Positions 11,974 through 22,345 of a stretch of 64,000 nt of DNA are shown in pieces. The stretch is from Heterobilharzia americana (taxonomy: Eukaryota > Platyhelminthes > Trematoda > Strigeidida > Schistosomatidae). Location of the stretch: positions 16,409,248 through 16,473,247 of the forward strand of contig OX104134.1 of the NCBI GenBank assembly GCA_944470555.2, written 5' to 3'. The notes beneath the pieces are model-generated. The model worked only from the letters and a program-made list of their open reading frames with translations, was not told the DNA's origin and did no database searches. Numbering within the stretch: the first letter of the stretch is position 1; each line of letters begins with the position of its first letter. The translations under genes were made by a program, and so were the position numbers.

Positions 11974-12327
11974 CTATGGTAACTGCGTCAATGCCTGTTG
12001 ATGCCAATAAATTAATGACAAACACGGACATAAATAAGTAGAAAAAATTAAATCCCAACATGCAATCAGTTTCTTCAACTTTTCTACTGAGGGAACATAT
12101 ACTTGCAGAAGGTACTGTGAGTTGATTATGTACCTAATTACACCGACATTGCTCTGCTGTTTAACTGCTGAATTGAAGCAATTCGATCCAAAAGACTTAG
12201 GTTCTACGCTAGGTACGCCTTCAGACTCACAAAGATGCTTTTCTTCAAATTTATAAGTTACACATATTTCCAGCATTGAAAGTTTACAGTCTTGTTTCTG
12301 AAGAATCCTGTAAAATACCACAGTCAT
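11974..12327 (-). CDS. Hypothetical 117-residue ORF in tandem unit 1
   Basis: This is the longest open frame outside recognised elements in this part of the window. The predicted peptide begins MTVVFYRILQKQD, is Cys- and Lys-rich, and has a hydrophobic C-terminus. I recognise no domain, signal peptide or membrane segment with confidence. It could equally be an exon, a fossil ORF or chance. Its identity to the unit 2 copy only reflects the recent duplication, not selection. Confidence 0.2.
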   Translation of the reverse strand: MTVVFYRILQKQDCKLSMLEICVTYKFEEKHLCESEGVPSVEPKSFGSNCFNSAVKQQSNVGVIRYIINSQYLLQVYVPSVEKLKKLIACWDLIFSTYLCPCLSLIYWHQQALTQLP

Positions 12328-13278
12328 TTCGATGTCAAATTTATTAAATAAGCCAATGCTGCATTCGTCTTTTCATCTTTATCAATGTGAAAACAATTTG
12401 TAGTGGATTGTGTTTTAACCACTGGTTAAATACAATAAAAGCCTTCAGTATAACATTTCTTTTCGGAAAAACTAGTTGTGCGAGTCAAATTCCTAAATGT
12501 GGGCATAGGAACCGAGAGGTGTGATCGGTAGTTATTGTGCATTAGTCTGACGTTGTTTAACTGCACGCGTTAGTATTGTATTACTTTCTGATTACGTTTC
12601 TAATTAATTATGCTAATAAAGTCAGCCATGCATGAAATATACGAATTTAACATGAGTTGAACTCTATTTATGAAATTGAAAGTATGCAACTACTGTCTGA
12701 TATTTGTATTCAGCTAAAAACGGTTTCGATTGTGCACCCTCAACAGTCTGAAAACGATATGTAGCAATTTTTTGAGTATATCTAGCCATAACAACAGTGA
12801 CTGTTGCCCGCCAGTCTTTTAATGGCATGTAGATGATGCTGCTGCTTTATGTTTCCATCAACCTACAGTTAAGACGTTGGCCTAACTAGGCTGCCTTCTT
12901 TGTTTTTCAGTCTTTCTGAGTATTTAGTGAATGAAGTGTTTTGTTGAACTAATTACCCAGAAACAGGTGAGGCCATTCTACAATATGTAATTTTAAAGTT
13001 TCTGCAATATAATACTAGGTAGTTGTAATAATTAATAGTAAGTCAATTCACATGAACGTAAAGCCATCATCATGTTATTACCGTTTTCTGTACGAAAAAA
13101 GCAATCTTCTGATATCAGTAGCCATACTCATAAGTATTTTGCCTGTTTATTTCTCTTATTCGCCAATTAAGTCTAAGTAGTATTTACCCTTGAAACCGTT
13201 CATTCTGTTTCATGCCACCTGTATTATTTGAGAAGTTGCCTTCTTATTCTTTTGTTATCTGCATCCAATTATCGAATT

Positions 13279-13279
<1 letters not shown>

Positions 13280-13350
<71 letters not shown>
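13280..13350. repeat. (AT)n dinucleotide microsatellite, unit 1
   Basis: About 70 bases of uninterrupted AT. The matching tract in unit 2 is about 10 bases longer, as expected from slippage after duplication or from assembly uncertainty. Confidence 0.95.
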
Positions 13351-13353
<3 letters not shown>

Positions 13354-14385
13354 TACATTATTGATAAACAGGGAGTTTGATTTAACTAGAATATTTCAAT
13401 CATGCTTTATGTTCATGTTTCCTATAATTCAGTTTATATAATAAAAGTCATATATGTTTTCTTTGAAGACCAGAGTAGGGTATTATACAGTCATTGTTTG
13501 TGTGCGCTTGACGGGCAGATATAAAGTAACCTGAATTTTGTTTCGTTTGCTAAAAGCATTTTATATTCTGCTTTAAAAAATCCCAGATAAATAGAAGAGA
13601 TAATTAACTTTCATAGTAAATATTGTTCTCCTATTTGACCAGTCTAACGAGTGGATCCCAAAAGGTAAATAACGAGTTTTACGTTCGGAGAGATTGTAAC
13701 TTGGAATAGATTGTGTGATGAAGATTTGAAATGTTGTTGGAAGTGGTGGTGCCAGGTTGAAAGGACTGCAGAGATGAGAGTGAAACGGAGACGTATTAGT
13801 GAAGCCCTATGTTCCACTAGTAACGTAAGTGACAAATAAGAAATATCAATAATATTTATGCTGCTTTCATTTATCCTACAGTTCTGACATCCACTAATTT
13901 TGTTTTTGACTTGCCACGCATTCGAACTAAGGATATCATCAGATCAATGAAATATCTTCCTGTATGTTTTGGCTAGCTTGAAATCTAAAATCATGGTGGA
14001 GATGCTATTTGATTGCTTCACAACGGATAACATCTTGTCTATGAATAAATTTTTGAACAAGACGAACTTTTATGACGAGTAAAAAGTTGAAAAATGCATT
14101 CATTAATTTATTGTTGAAATCATTTTGCTTCATATGGAATTTAAATTTTTCTCATACATTTTCGAAAGCAACACGTAACTTACAACTTATTCCGGTTTCC
14201 ACGTAGTTTTCATAGATTTATAATTGTTACCGACCATTGAGGTGGCACTTTCGAACACAGTTCACTTACTTGAACACAGTGGGAGTGTGGTTGTGGTATC
14301 AACCATAGTTTATAAAATGTGGCTTATTGTCATATATTGGGTTAATCCTCTGTATTAATTTTATGTTACCTACTTGAGTGCATCA

Positions 14386-14739
14386 CTATGGTAACTGCGT
14401 CAATGCCTGTTGATGCCAATAAATTAATGACAAACACGGACATAAATAAGTAGAAAAAATTAAATCCCAACATGCAATCAGTTTCTTCAACTTTTCTACT
14501 GAGGGAACATATACTTGCAGAAGGTACTGTGAGTTGATTATGTACCTAATTACACCGACATTGCTCTGCTGTTTAACTGCTGAATTGAAGCAATTCGATC
14601 CAAAAGACTTAGGTTCTACGCTAGGTACGCCTTCAGACTCACAAAGATGCTTTTCTTCAAATTTATAAGTTACACATATTTCCAGCATTGAAAGTTTACA
14701 GTCTTGTTTCTGAAGAATCCTGTAAAATACCACAGTCAT
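14386..14739 (-). CDS. Hypothetical 117-residue ORF in tandem unit 2
   Basis: The encoded peptide is the same as that of the ORF at 11974-12327 in the first tandem unit. The caveats given there apply. No promoter or polyadenylation context sets it apart from the other copy. Confidence 0.2.
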   Translation of the reverse strand: MTVVFYRILQKQDCKLSMLEICVTYKFEEKHLCESEGVPSVEPKSFGSNCFNSAVKQQSNVGVIRYIINSQYLLQVYVPSVEKLKKLIACWDLIFSTYLCPCLSLIYWHQQALTQLP

Positions 14740-15691
14740 TTCGATGTCAAATTTATTAAATAAGCCAATGCTGCATTCGTCTTTTCATCTTTATCAATGT
14801 GAAAACAATTTGTAGTGGATTGTGTTTTAACCACTGGTTAAATACAATAAAAGCCTTCAGTATAACATTTCTTTTCGGAAAAACTAGTTGTGCGAGTCAA
14901 ATTCCTAAATGTGGGCATAGGAACCGAGAGGTGTGATCGGTAGTTATTGTGCATTAGTCTGACGTTGTTTAACTGCACGCGTTAGTATTGTATTACTTTC
15001 TGATTACGTTTCTAATTAATTATGCTAATAAAGTCAGCCATGCATGAAATATACGAATTTAACATGAAGTTGAACTCTATTTATGAAATTGAAAGTATGC
15101 AACTACTGTCTGATATTTGTATTCAGCTAAAAACGGTTTCGATTGTGCACCCTCAACAGTCTGAAAACGATATGTAGCAATTTTTTGAGTATATCTAGCC
15201 ATAACAACAGTGACTGTTGCCCGCCAGTCTTTTAATGGCATGTAGATGATGCTGCTGCTTTATGTTTCCATCAACCTACAGTTAAGACGTTGGCCTAACC
15301 TAGGCTGCCTTCTTTGTTTTTCAGTCTTTCTGAGTATTTAGTGAATGAAGTGTTTTGTTGAACTAATTACCCAGAAACAGGTGAGGCCATTCTACAATAT
15401 GTAATTTTAAAGTTTCTGCAATATAATACTAGGTAGTTGTAATAATTAATAGTAAGTCATTCACATGAACGTAAAGCCATCATCATGTTATTACCGTTTT
15501 CTGTACGAAAAAAGCAATCTTCTGATATCAGTAGCCATACTCATAAGTATTTTGCCTGTTTATTTCTCTTATTCGCCAATTAAGTCTAAGTAGTATTTAC
15601 CCTTGAAACCGTTCATTCTGTTTCATGCCACCTGTATTATTTGAGAAGTTGCCTTCTTATTCTTTTGTTATCTGCATCCAATTATCGAATT

Positions 15692-15692
<1 letters not shown>

Positions 15693-15772
<80 letters not shown>
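15693..15772. repeat. (AT)n dinucleotide microsatellite, unit 2
   Basis: About 80 bases of AT. It generates a spurious YIYIYI open frame on plus. Confidence 0.95.
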
Positions 15773-15776
<4 letters not shown>

Positions 15777-16060
15777 TACATTATTGATAAACAGGGAGTT
15801 TGATTTAACTAGAATATTTCAATCATGCTTTATGTTCATGTTTCCTATAATTCAGTTTATATAATAAAAGTCATATATGTTTTCTTTGAAGACCAGAGTA
15901 GGGTATTATACAGTCATTGTTTGTGTGCGCTTGACGGGCAGATATAAAGTAACCTGAATTTTGTTTCGTTTGCTAAAAGCATTTTATATTCTGCTTTAAA
16001 AAATCCCAGATAAATAGAAGAGATAATTAACTTTCATAGTAAATATTGTTCTCCTATTTG

Positions 16061-16633
16061 AAAACAGTTAATATTTCAGAAGTGACCTAACCTTTAAAAA
16101 AGGTTGAACAGTAATCATTAACTTGAAATTGTTTAAATTAATCATAATTCATCCATGAATATATGTCATTCAAAAGAGGCTTTCTTCTCCCATGATTAAT
16201 CCACCATCATGACATCAAAATAACACTGCATGTTGCATAATACAAATAAAGTAGAATTAGTCACCTTTTAGATGTTTCTGTATAACTGTGGATGACAAAA
16301 GTCTATTCGAAACAGATTTGCTTACTTTTTTCAGCCTCACTTGGTTGAGGTCAGAAAAGTAGCCATTTAGGTTTATTGTTAGGAGGTAACTTTGGGACAC
16401 CTATAATGGATTCAACTCCAGTCAACACAAATCCTTCTGATTAACTAGAAATAATACCTGATAATGAGTTTAGGTCTCACAACCATTATGTGAACAGTGT
16501 TAGACACGCTGTCTAATACATATTCTGTTTCAGGCGCTTTTGTGTTACAACTATAGTACCTCAATAACCAAGTGTACAATACGGTAGCTGACCAAAGAGA
16601 AGCATTAAACGACCAAACACGGCCGTGTAGTCA
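16061..16633. other. AT-rich spacer with nothing recognised
   Basis: Lies between the end of tandem unit 2 and the 3' tail of the minus-strand RTE-A copy. No ORF or repeat was recognised. Confidence 0.5.
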
Positions 16634-16642
16634 TTATTATTA

Positions 16643-17700
16643 TTATTTGTCCTTTGGGTTACTAGTAGAACATAGGGCTTCACTAACAGGTCTCCATTTC
16701 ACTCTCTTCTCTCCAGTCACTTCAACCTCGCTCCACCACTCCAAACAACCTTTCATTTCTTCCTCAAACAATCTCCTCAATGTCACCAACGCCTCCCACG
16801 TGAAACTCGTCGTTTCCCCTCTGGCGTCCACTCGATGGTCTGACATGGCCTGGACTGACCTGACGCGTGATGTCATCAAATCCTCTTCTCAGCCTATGCC
16901 CAATACAATCTATCTCCACTCTCTTCTGCATATTTGTTGGGTGATGGATGTGTTGATGATTGGTTGGTTCGTTGCCAGTTGGCCAGCCAGCCATCTGATC
17001 TTCAGTGTCAGTATGGAGTGAGCGTAGGTGGTGGGCAGTTGTTGATCAATGTCCGTAGTTTGTTGGAAATGCTCTTCGTGACAGGTCAAGTCTCTCAACC
17101 ATCACATAGAAGCATTGACTCACTTGACTCACATTAGTGTTGAAAATCCAGATCTCGTTCACACTTTATGCTGAGTGTAGTGCGGTGCAGTGCAGTGTAG
17201 TAAATCTTCACATTGATTTCAGGTTAGTGAAGGCTTGTCTCGCTTGCAATCTTTCCAATCTTGACTCTGACATCTTCATGTGTGCTGTGTGTAGTTGAAA
17301 CGATGCTGCCTAGTCAGGTACGTGAATGAGACAACTTCCTTTGTGTTTCTCCCGTTCATGGTGATTGGTGCTTGTTCTTCTTGTTGTTGGTGGTGGTTGT
17401 GGTTGTGGTTGTGTTGGTTGGGTATCTTCATCACCTCTGTCTTCTGTACCTTCACCTGAAGGAAGTCCTATCTTCCTTCACTGCCCTGCTTGCCTCTGAA
17501 GCCAACTTGTTAGTTCTCGCCTGTAGATCTTCGAGTTTGTGCCACATGACATTAAATATAGATCATCATCATTGGCAACGGTGGCGGTGTCGGCGAAATC
17601 CAAATATACACTTGCAGTCTTCTCATTGGACTAGTCAGCGTATGCCCATTATGATCCAGTCCCGTCCAGTCAACCATAACCAGAAAGATCACCGGTGATA
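16643..17700 (-). pseudogene. RT C-terminal half of the split RTE-A copy (broken)
   Basis: On minus, the segment includes a DDDLYLMSC block near 17565-17545 (the position of the catalytic FxDD motif in related RTs). A CAA/CCA-rich tract follows (about 17445-17375), then a HHEREKHKGSCLIHVPD block. The C-terminal WWSEVEVTGEKRVKWR stretch leads to the stop at about 16643. The order agrees with the copy at 4739-5950. Stops and frameshifts prevent translation. Confidence 0.7.
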
Positions 17701-17746
17701 GTAGGTGGCAGCATCGTCTTACTCCTGTATCCTATCTCCTGTATCC

Positions 17747-19744
17747 TGTCTTTACTCCATAGGCATAACTGAGCTCTCCATTGTCAATCACTTGGCATGT
17801 GGCGTCTTCATATAGCCAGCTGTTGAATGAAGTTGATAAATGTTTGTGGTGGTAGGAGTGTAGTATTGAAGCAGCTGCCTGTCAAATTACTTCTCGGTCA
17901 ACGTTGTCGAAGGCCTTTTCACAGTCGATGAAGTTGAGGTGGAGATCCAGTTGACTGACGTTTTGTTCTCTGTTCTATGATGATGCTTAGCGTAGAGTAG
18001 GGTAGCGTTGCAATATGATGCACACATGATTTGCTCTTCCTGAATTCAGCCAGCCATCCAGCCATCCAGCCAGCGTGTTCTGGTAGTAACTTTGAATCCA
18101 GCACATCTTCTAGTCTCTCCAGTATGATGCGGCCTGATGTTTTGCTTGATGTGGATAAGGGTGTAACATGATTCCACACCAGTTCTTGCAAACACTCAGG
18201 TCTCCCTTCTTTGGGATATTGACAAGGTAGCCCTTCTTCCAATCGATCGGCAGGTACCTTCCCTTCCTTCCTTCCCTCCTTCCTTCTTTCCCTCCAGACC
18301 TTGTGCAGTTGTGGTGTGAGCATGTTCGCTGTTGTCTCTGCATCCGATTTTGTGCTTCTGGTAGAATTCCATGTGGTGCTGCTGCTTTTCAGCGACTTCC
18401 AAGGCGCTCACGACTTCACTTCAGCTTTATTCGAGGGTTTTGTGTTCACTGATATTTCTGTGGTTGATCTGCTTGTGGAGTTTCTGGACGAGTTGCAGGT
18501 GGTGGTGATGGTCGTTGATTCAAGGTTTCTTTTGAAGTGGTCAGTCCATCGTTTCCTTCTTTACTCACCTCTCTCTTCGCTAACTAAGCTTCCTTCACTA
18601 TCTTTTATTGGTTTCATGTGTGTTGATCTCTCCCCTCTCAGGAAGGATCCTGGTTTTTTATTTGGTTATTTTCACCTTGTCAACCCCCTTCCTTCCTCAT
18701 TATTTTCACTATCTTAGAGATTATTACGCAGCTCTCTCTTTCTCTTCATTTCGGTCTTTTGTACTAGCCTAGTGTTGTAATTAAACATTATTTCTTGGCA
18801 ATAAACTGTTTATTTTTGTGGTGTATATAGATACGACTGTACAATGTAAGGAAGGGATGTCTTGTAGAAGGAAAACTTTCTTCGCTGAATTATCTCCTCT
18901 TTTCTCTGGAAGTATTAAATCTTGTGGAAACGCGTCACTAAGATTGATTTTATTAGGATAGACCTCGCTGGGCACACATGTGTAGATTACCACTCATATG
19001 ACTGGTTAAAAACTCAAATTATAGAAAACTAGGAAATTAGTTACAGTTATTCATTAAAAGCCTTCAGTTTGTCATTTTTTCACAGTAATTTTAAGCTTTA
19101 ATATTCCAGTAATTATTTTTACGATTATTCATATTCCCTATTTTGAAGCACATTGTACTGTGTATACAGAAGTTCTGGGGTCATAAAACTTAGAAATATT
19201 CCAACTCTACAAGATAATGTAGACTGCTTAAGCAACAAAATAGCATTCACATTTCTGTTAGATTTGTTTATTTTGGTACAGCATACAGTGCTGCTTTATT
19301 ATTTACCTAATGACGAGGCTTTCAGCATACATTAGAACTCATAATCATATCAAGGTAATCATGCAATGTTAGAAATCTGAGTTTTATAGCTCTATCACCC
19401 CACATTTTTTGTTTTTTCTAGTGTGGTAAATTTTCTACAACCTAGGTCTAAGTGTTACATCAGTCCTGTAACATGTGTTGGGTGCTACCATATCAAATCA
19501 GCATGACCAAATTGGAATTGCATTCTACCACATTCCCCAAGTTATACACGTATATTCATTTGCTTTCTCAAGAATCAAAGTTAAACATGTATATTTTCAA
19601 TTCATAAAATAAGAGAATGCGTCGTATTTATCATCTGAGGTCTTTTAGAAGTATTGAATTATTGTGCAATTCTACAAGCAAAAGAAATTACCAGCCTTAG
19701 TATACAATATTCCAGTGATGAAGATAGCTGAGAAATTTTTCAAT
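17747..19744 (-). repeat. Right arm of the ~2 kb inverted repeat
   Basis: Reverse complement of 9206-11210. At its inner edge (17747) the RTE-A sequence continues smoothly into the loop. At the matching left position (11210) the element is interrupted. At its outer edge (19744) the arm abuts the RTE-A 5' half with a few tens of bases of junction sequence. Confidence 0.9.
18700..19744. other. ~1 kb segment interrupting the minus-strand RTE-A copy
   Basis: Equivalent to 9206-10240 in inverted orientation. RTE-A homology resumes on either side (CAGATTACTAACAG on the 5' side, CCTGAGAGGGGAGAGATC on the 3' side, minus strand). No terminal inverted repeats or target duplication were evident, so a simple DNA-transposon insertion is not supported. 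Confidence 0.6.
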
Positions 19745-19764
19745 TTCTTTTTTATGTGCTTTCT

Positions 19765-20964
19765 CTAATCGCTGTTAGTAATCTGCCTGTTTGATGTGGT
19801 GTTTTCCGATCTTTGCTCTCCTATCTGCAGGCTGTTCGTCTTCAATTGCCAATGTGTTGTAGAAGGGTGTTTTGTACTTCTGCACACTCCTCCACACCTC
19901 TTTGTCCAGTGTGTTGTTTCACAGGTTGTGTTCACTTCCTCTCTTCGTAGTGCATCCCTGCAATGCACTGTGCTGCACTGCAATGCACTTCACTGCACTG
20001 ATTCATCTTCTGCTTCACCATCTTCCTCTCCCTTCTCCAACAGCTTCAATGTGTCCGTCGACACCCATTCCTTGTCTCGCATCCACCTCTTCCTTCCTAA
20101 TACACTTATGCAGGTTCCCCTCCACATCTATTTTCATACAGTTCCAGTGTTCTTCCACACCGGTTCCTTCAGGCACGTTGCTCACTGTCTCCCATTTCGT
20201 CATGATCACTCACTGGCTGACGTGAAGATGTCCTTTGTAGTTTCATTCTTCAGTTCAGTTCAGTTAACTTTCTTCTCTTATTCTGCATTTCACCCAGTGC
20301 TTCTCGACACATGATCAGTTCTCTCTCTCCCTGTGTTGTCCTCTCCGAGTTTGTCATTGGGACATGTCACTCCACCCATCAGAATGAATTTTGATGTCGC
20401 CATCTGGTGTGGAGTCTAGTCCATTACTGATTGCAGTTGTCCACAGAATTCCTCCTTCTTCTCTTCGTCTGCATTATTTGTAGGTGTGTAGCGTGCGTAG
20501 TGCAGTGTAGCATTGTATGATTGTGACTTTGCTTCCTTTCGACTTGAATCTTGCTGTGATGATGCTGATCCTGATCGTGATTATTGAGGAGATTGGTTGC
20601 CTTTGAATGAGAGAGAGTTTTTGATGCTGTTGGTGACATCATGATATTCACTCGAAAACTCAGTGTGCTGGTGGTTGTCATGTGGGAGACACTATCGGAG
20701 TGGATTGTTGGCTATGTGGTTGACAGTTTGGAGAGTCCACTTCCATTCCACCTGCTTTCGCATATTCTTTGCACTTCGTTGCCTTACCTTCTCATCTCTT
20801 TTGCAATCTGGTCAGGCCTGCCAACCAGGTTCATTCATAATGTGGACATTCCATGTCCTCATGTTTACTTTCGATTTCATGGAGAGAAGTGTAGAGACAT
20901 CGGTCAATTGGCTTTATATAGGCTTTCACCAACTGGCATAATTTTGTCTCCGGGATTGCAGTAA
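19765..20964 (-). pseudogene. Endonuclease-deleted 5' half of the split RTE-A copy
   Basis: On minus, it retains an early endonuclease segment with a cysteine- and histidine-containing out-of-frame ORF (MTTTSTLSF, 20681). It then jumps from the block equivalent to MGREAL directly to GAAGAATGAAACTACAAAGG (about 20260-20235). The ~330 bases that encode the NDLVIGG and NQIDFIS motifs in copy 1 are missing. The linker TGVEEHW follows, then the segment ends near 19765. A GTGCA-type pentamer tract lies at about 19955-20000. Confidence 0.75.
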
Positions 20965-21122
20965 GGAAAAGGTTTAATTTTTTGTTTTATATTTTCTTTG
21001 TGCGTTGAGGTTTGTTTATCGATTGTATTGGTTGTATGGGGTAGTGCTGCTATGCGTCTGCCAAATTTTCCCTCTTTATGTGTGCTTAGAACCATCTAGT
21101 ATCTAGTGAAGTAGTTAACCGG

Positions 21123-21980
21123 ACAAGGTTGAAAGAACTGATACGAACTCATTTCCCTCCATTGTGGTTCATAAAAAATGAAGACGTCACTGAACGAGCG
21201 TATATACTATTGTCATTATGTGTTACTTCATTCCCTTTCCTGTAGAATCCGGAAGGTTCATACTCCCAACAATTTAGAAGGCGAAATGAAACTTCTAAGA
21301 TTGACGTTTATTGGAAATGGATGGGCAGACAGGTTTATTGATACATACCTACATTAAAATGCTACTCAACATCTTCTTATCACTGTGGTGAAGAAAAAGC
21401 TAATTTTGACCTTGGAATTTAATGGGGATGCAGATGATATGATAAAACTTTGAATAATGTAGGCTGTCAAAAGAACATTCTATGCCTCGACTCTGCAACT
21501 TACTTGTACTAGTCGCCTAATGGTGAACACTTGTGCAACGAATAAACTATCGTTGCTTCAATGTGCATATATGAGTTTACTTGTTACTATGGTGATAGGT
21601 TTGTAGGCTATTCACTCACAGGAGCAGATTATCCACAGTCGTAGCCAACACCTTGTACCATCGGTTAGTAAAAGTCAAAGACAGATCAATAAACTCCTCC
21701 ATATTACAATATTGTATGATTAGAAGTGAACCCTGGGTCCAAGAAGATTCACTTCTCTAGTTCACTATGTACATCATTAGGGTGTGGGGAAAAGTTTACG
21801 TTGCTAAAGCTCTGGCAATACAACAATCGAAACTGGAATTGTTTATCCGGCAGTGACTTTACCTTTCTCTGGCCTTATTTCCTTCTTAGTTCTTAAACTT
21901 CTCAGTTCCTAAGTCTAACCCATCTTTTAATTCTCATATTGTTATACGTAGATGGTTTTTGTTTAGCTCAGTTAAAAAGT
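21123..21980. other. AT-rich stretch with nothing recognised
   Basis: About 0.9 kb between the RTE-A 5' end and an S1 SINE. No ORF of note. Confidence 0.5.
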
Positions 21981-22345
21981 TATCAGTGCTCGTTGGTGAC
22001 TAGCTTCGAGAAGTATTCCTGAAGTTCCAATGACAAGTCGTGACCGGTGGAGTCAAAGCCTGATGGCCATGAGGACAAATACTCAACGATGACATTAGGT
22101 GGCGGTTTGCGCTATATCGTGAGCTAACGGAAGTTGGAAATATGGAGCATTGGACTCTGACCCGGTGGCTCAATGGTAACGCGCTGGTTGCGGAGCCTGA
22201 AGGTCGCGAGTTCGATCCCTGCTGGTAGGGTCGTGGGTGCGCACTGCTGAGGAGTCCCATACTAAGACGAAACAGCTGTCCAGTGCTCCCAGGTTTCCTT
22301 TGTTCCTCCAACTGATGTCAGTCTTCGATGAATAACAACTTAAAA
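21981..22345 (+). mobile_element. SINE family S1 (composite, internal tRNA-like promoter)
   Basis: The unit starts near GTGCTCGTTGGTGAC and carries about 175 bases of conserved non-tRNA sequence. A tRNA-like segment follows (A-box-like GGTGGCTCAATGGTAACGC at 22164-22182; B box GAGTTCGATCC at 22208-22218). A body follows with GCGCACTGCTGAGGAGTCCC and CCAGTGCTCCCAGG, and a tail near GATGAATA. Other copies at 36255-36565 (minus), 49455-49775 (plus) and 61631-61995 (plus) share both the 5' extension and the tRNA-like part. It resembles the schistosome Sm-alpha type of SINE by recollection; a search is needed. Confidence 0.78.

Larger units (their letters stand above)
11225..13636 (+). repeat. Tandem direct duplication, unit 1 (~2.4 kb)
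   Basis: It starts at GACCAGTCTAACGAGTGG and ends at CTCCTATTTG or its next base, where unit 2 begins with the same start sequence. About ten differences from unit 2 were seen by eye (for example T/A in GG(T/A)CTGCAG and single-base indels near 11560, 11945, 12650 and 12890), plus the length of an AT tract. The unit holds the last ~200 bases of an RTE-A element and about 2.2 kb of otherwise unidentified AT-rich DNA. Confidence 0.92.
13637..16060 (+). repeat. Tandem direct duplication, unit 2 (~2.4 kb)
   Basis: It follows unit 1 without a gap and repeats it almost base for base. It is ~12 bases longer, mostly because of the dinucleotide tract at 15693-15772. The RTE-A 3' end at 13637-13850 is a passenger, so it does not mark a separate insertion. 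Confidence 0.92.
16634..21122 (-). mobile_element. RTE-A copy, both ends present, split by a ~1 kb segment
   Basis: Read on minus, the 5' motif lies at 21120-21096, followed by the leader and a degenerate endonuclease to about 19760. An unrelated ~1 kb segment (about 19744-18700) interrupts. RT and C-terminal sequence then runs from 18700 to 16640, ending at ALCSTSNPKDK (16673-16643) and a (TAA)n-like tail. Without the interruption it would be about 3.4 kb. The endonuclease part carries the same internal deletion as the plus-strand copy at 46477-48990. Many frame breaks show it is dead. Confidence 0.82.

Noticed and set aside
15625..15864. Open frame with an Ile-Tyr repeat
   Set aside because: Translation of the (AT)n tract. 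The sister unit with a different tract length does not keep it.
18700..19744. DNA transposon inserted into RTE-A
   Set aside because: No terminal inverted repeats or target duplication, and the same sequence continues into RTE-A in the left arm; ectopic copying fits better.
22157..22225. Possible functional tRNA gene
   Set aside because: Has A- and B-box-like blocks but no acceptor stem pairing and sits inside a conserved SINE.
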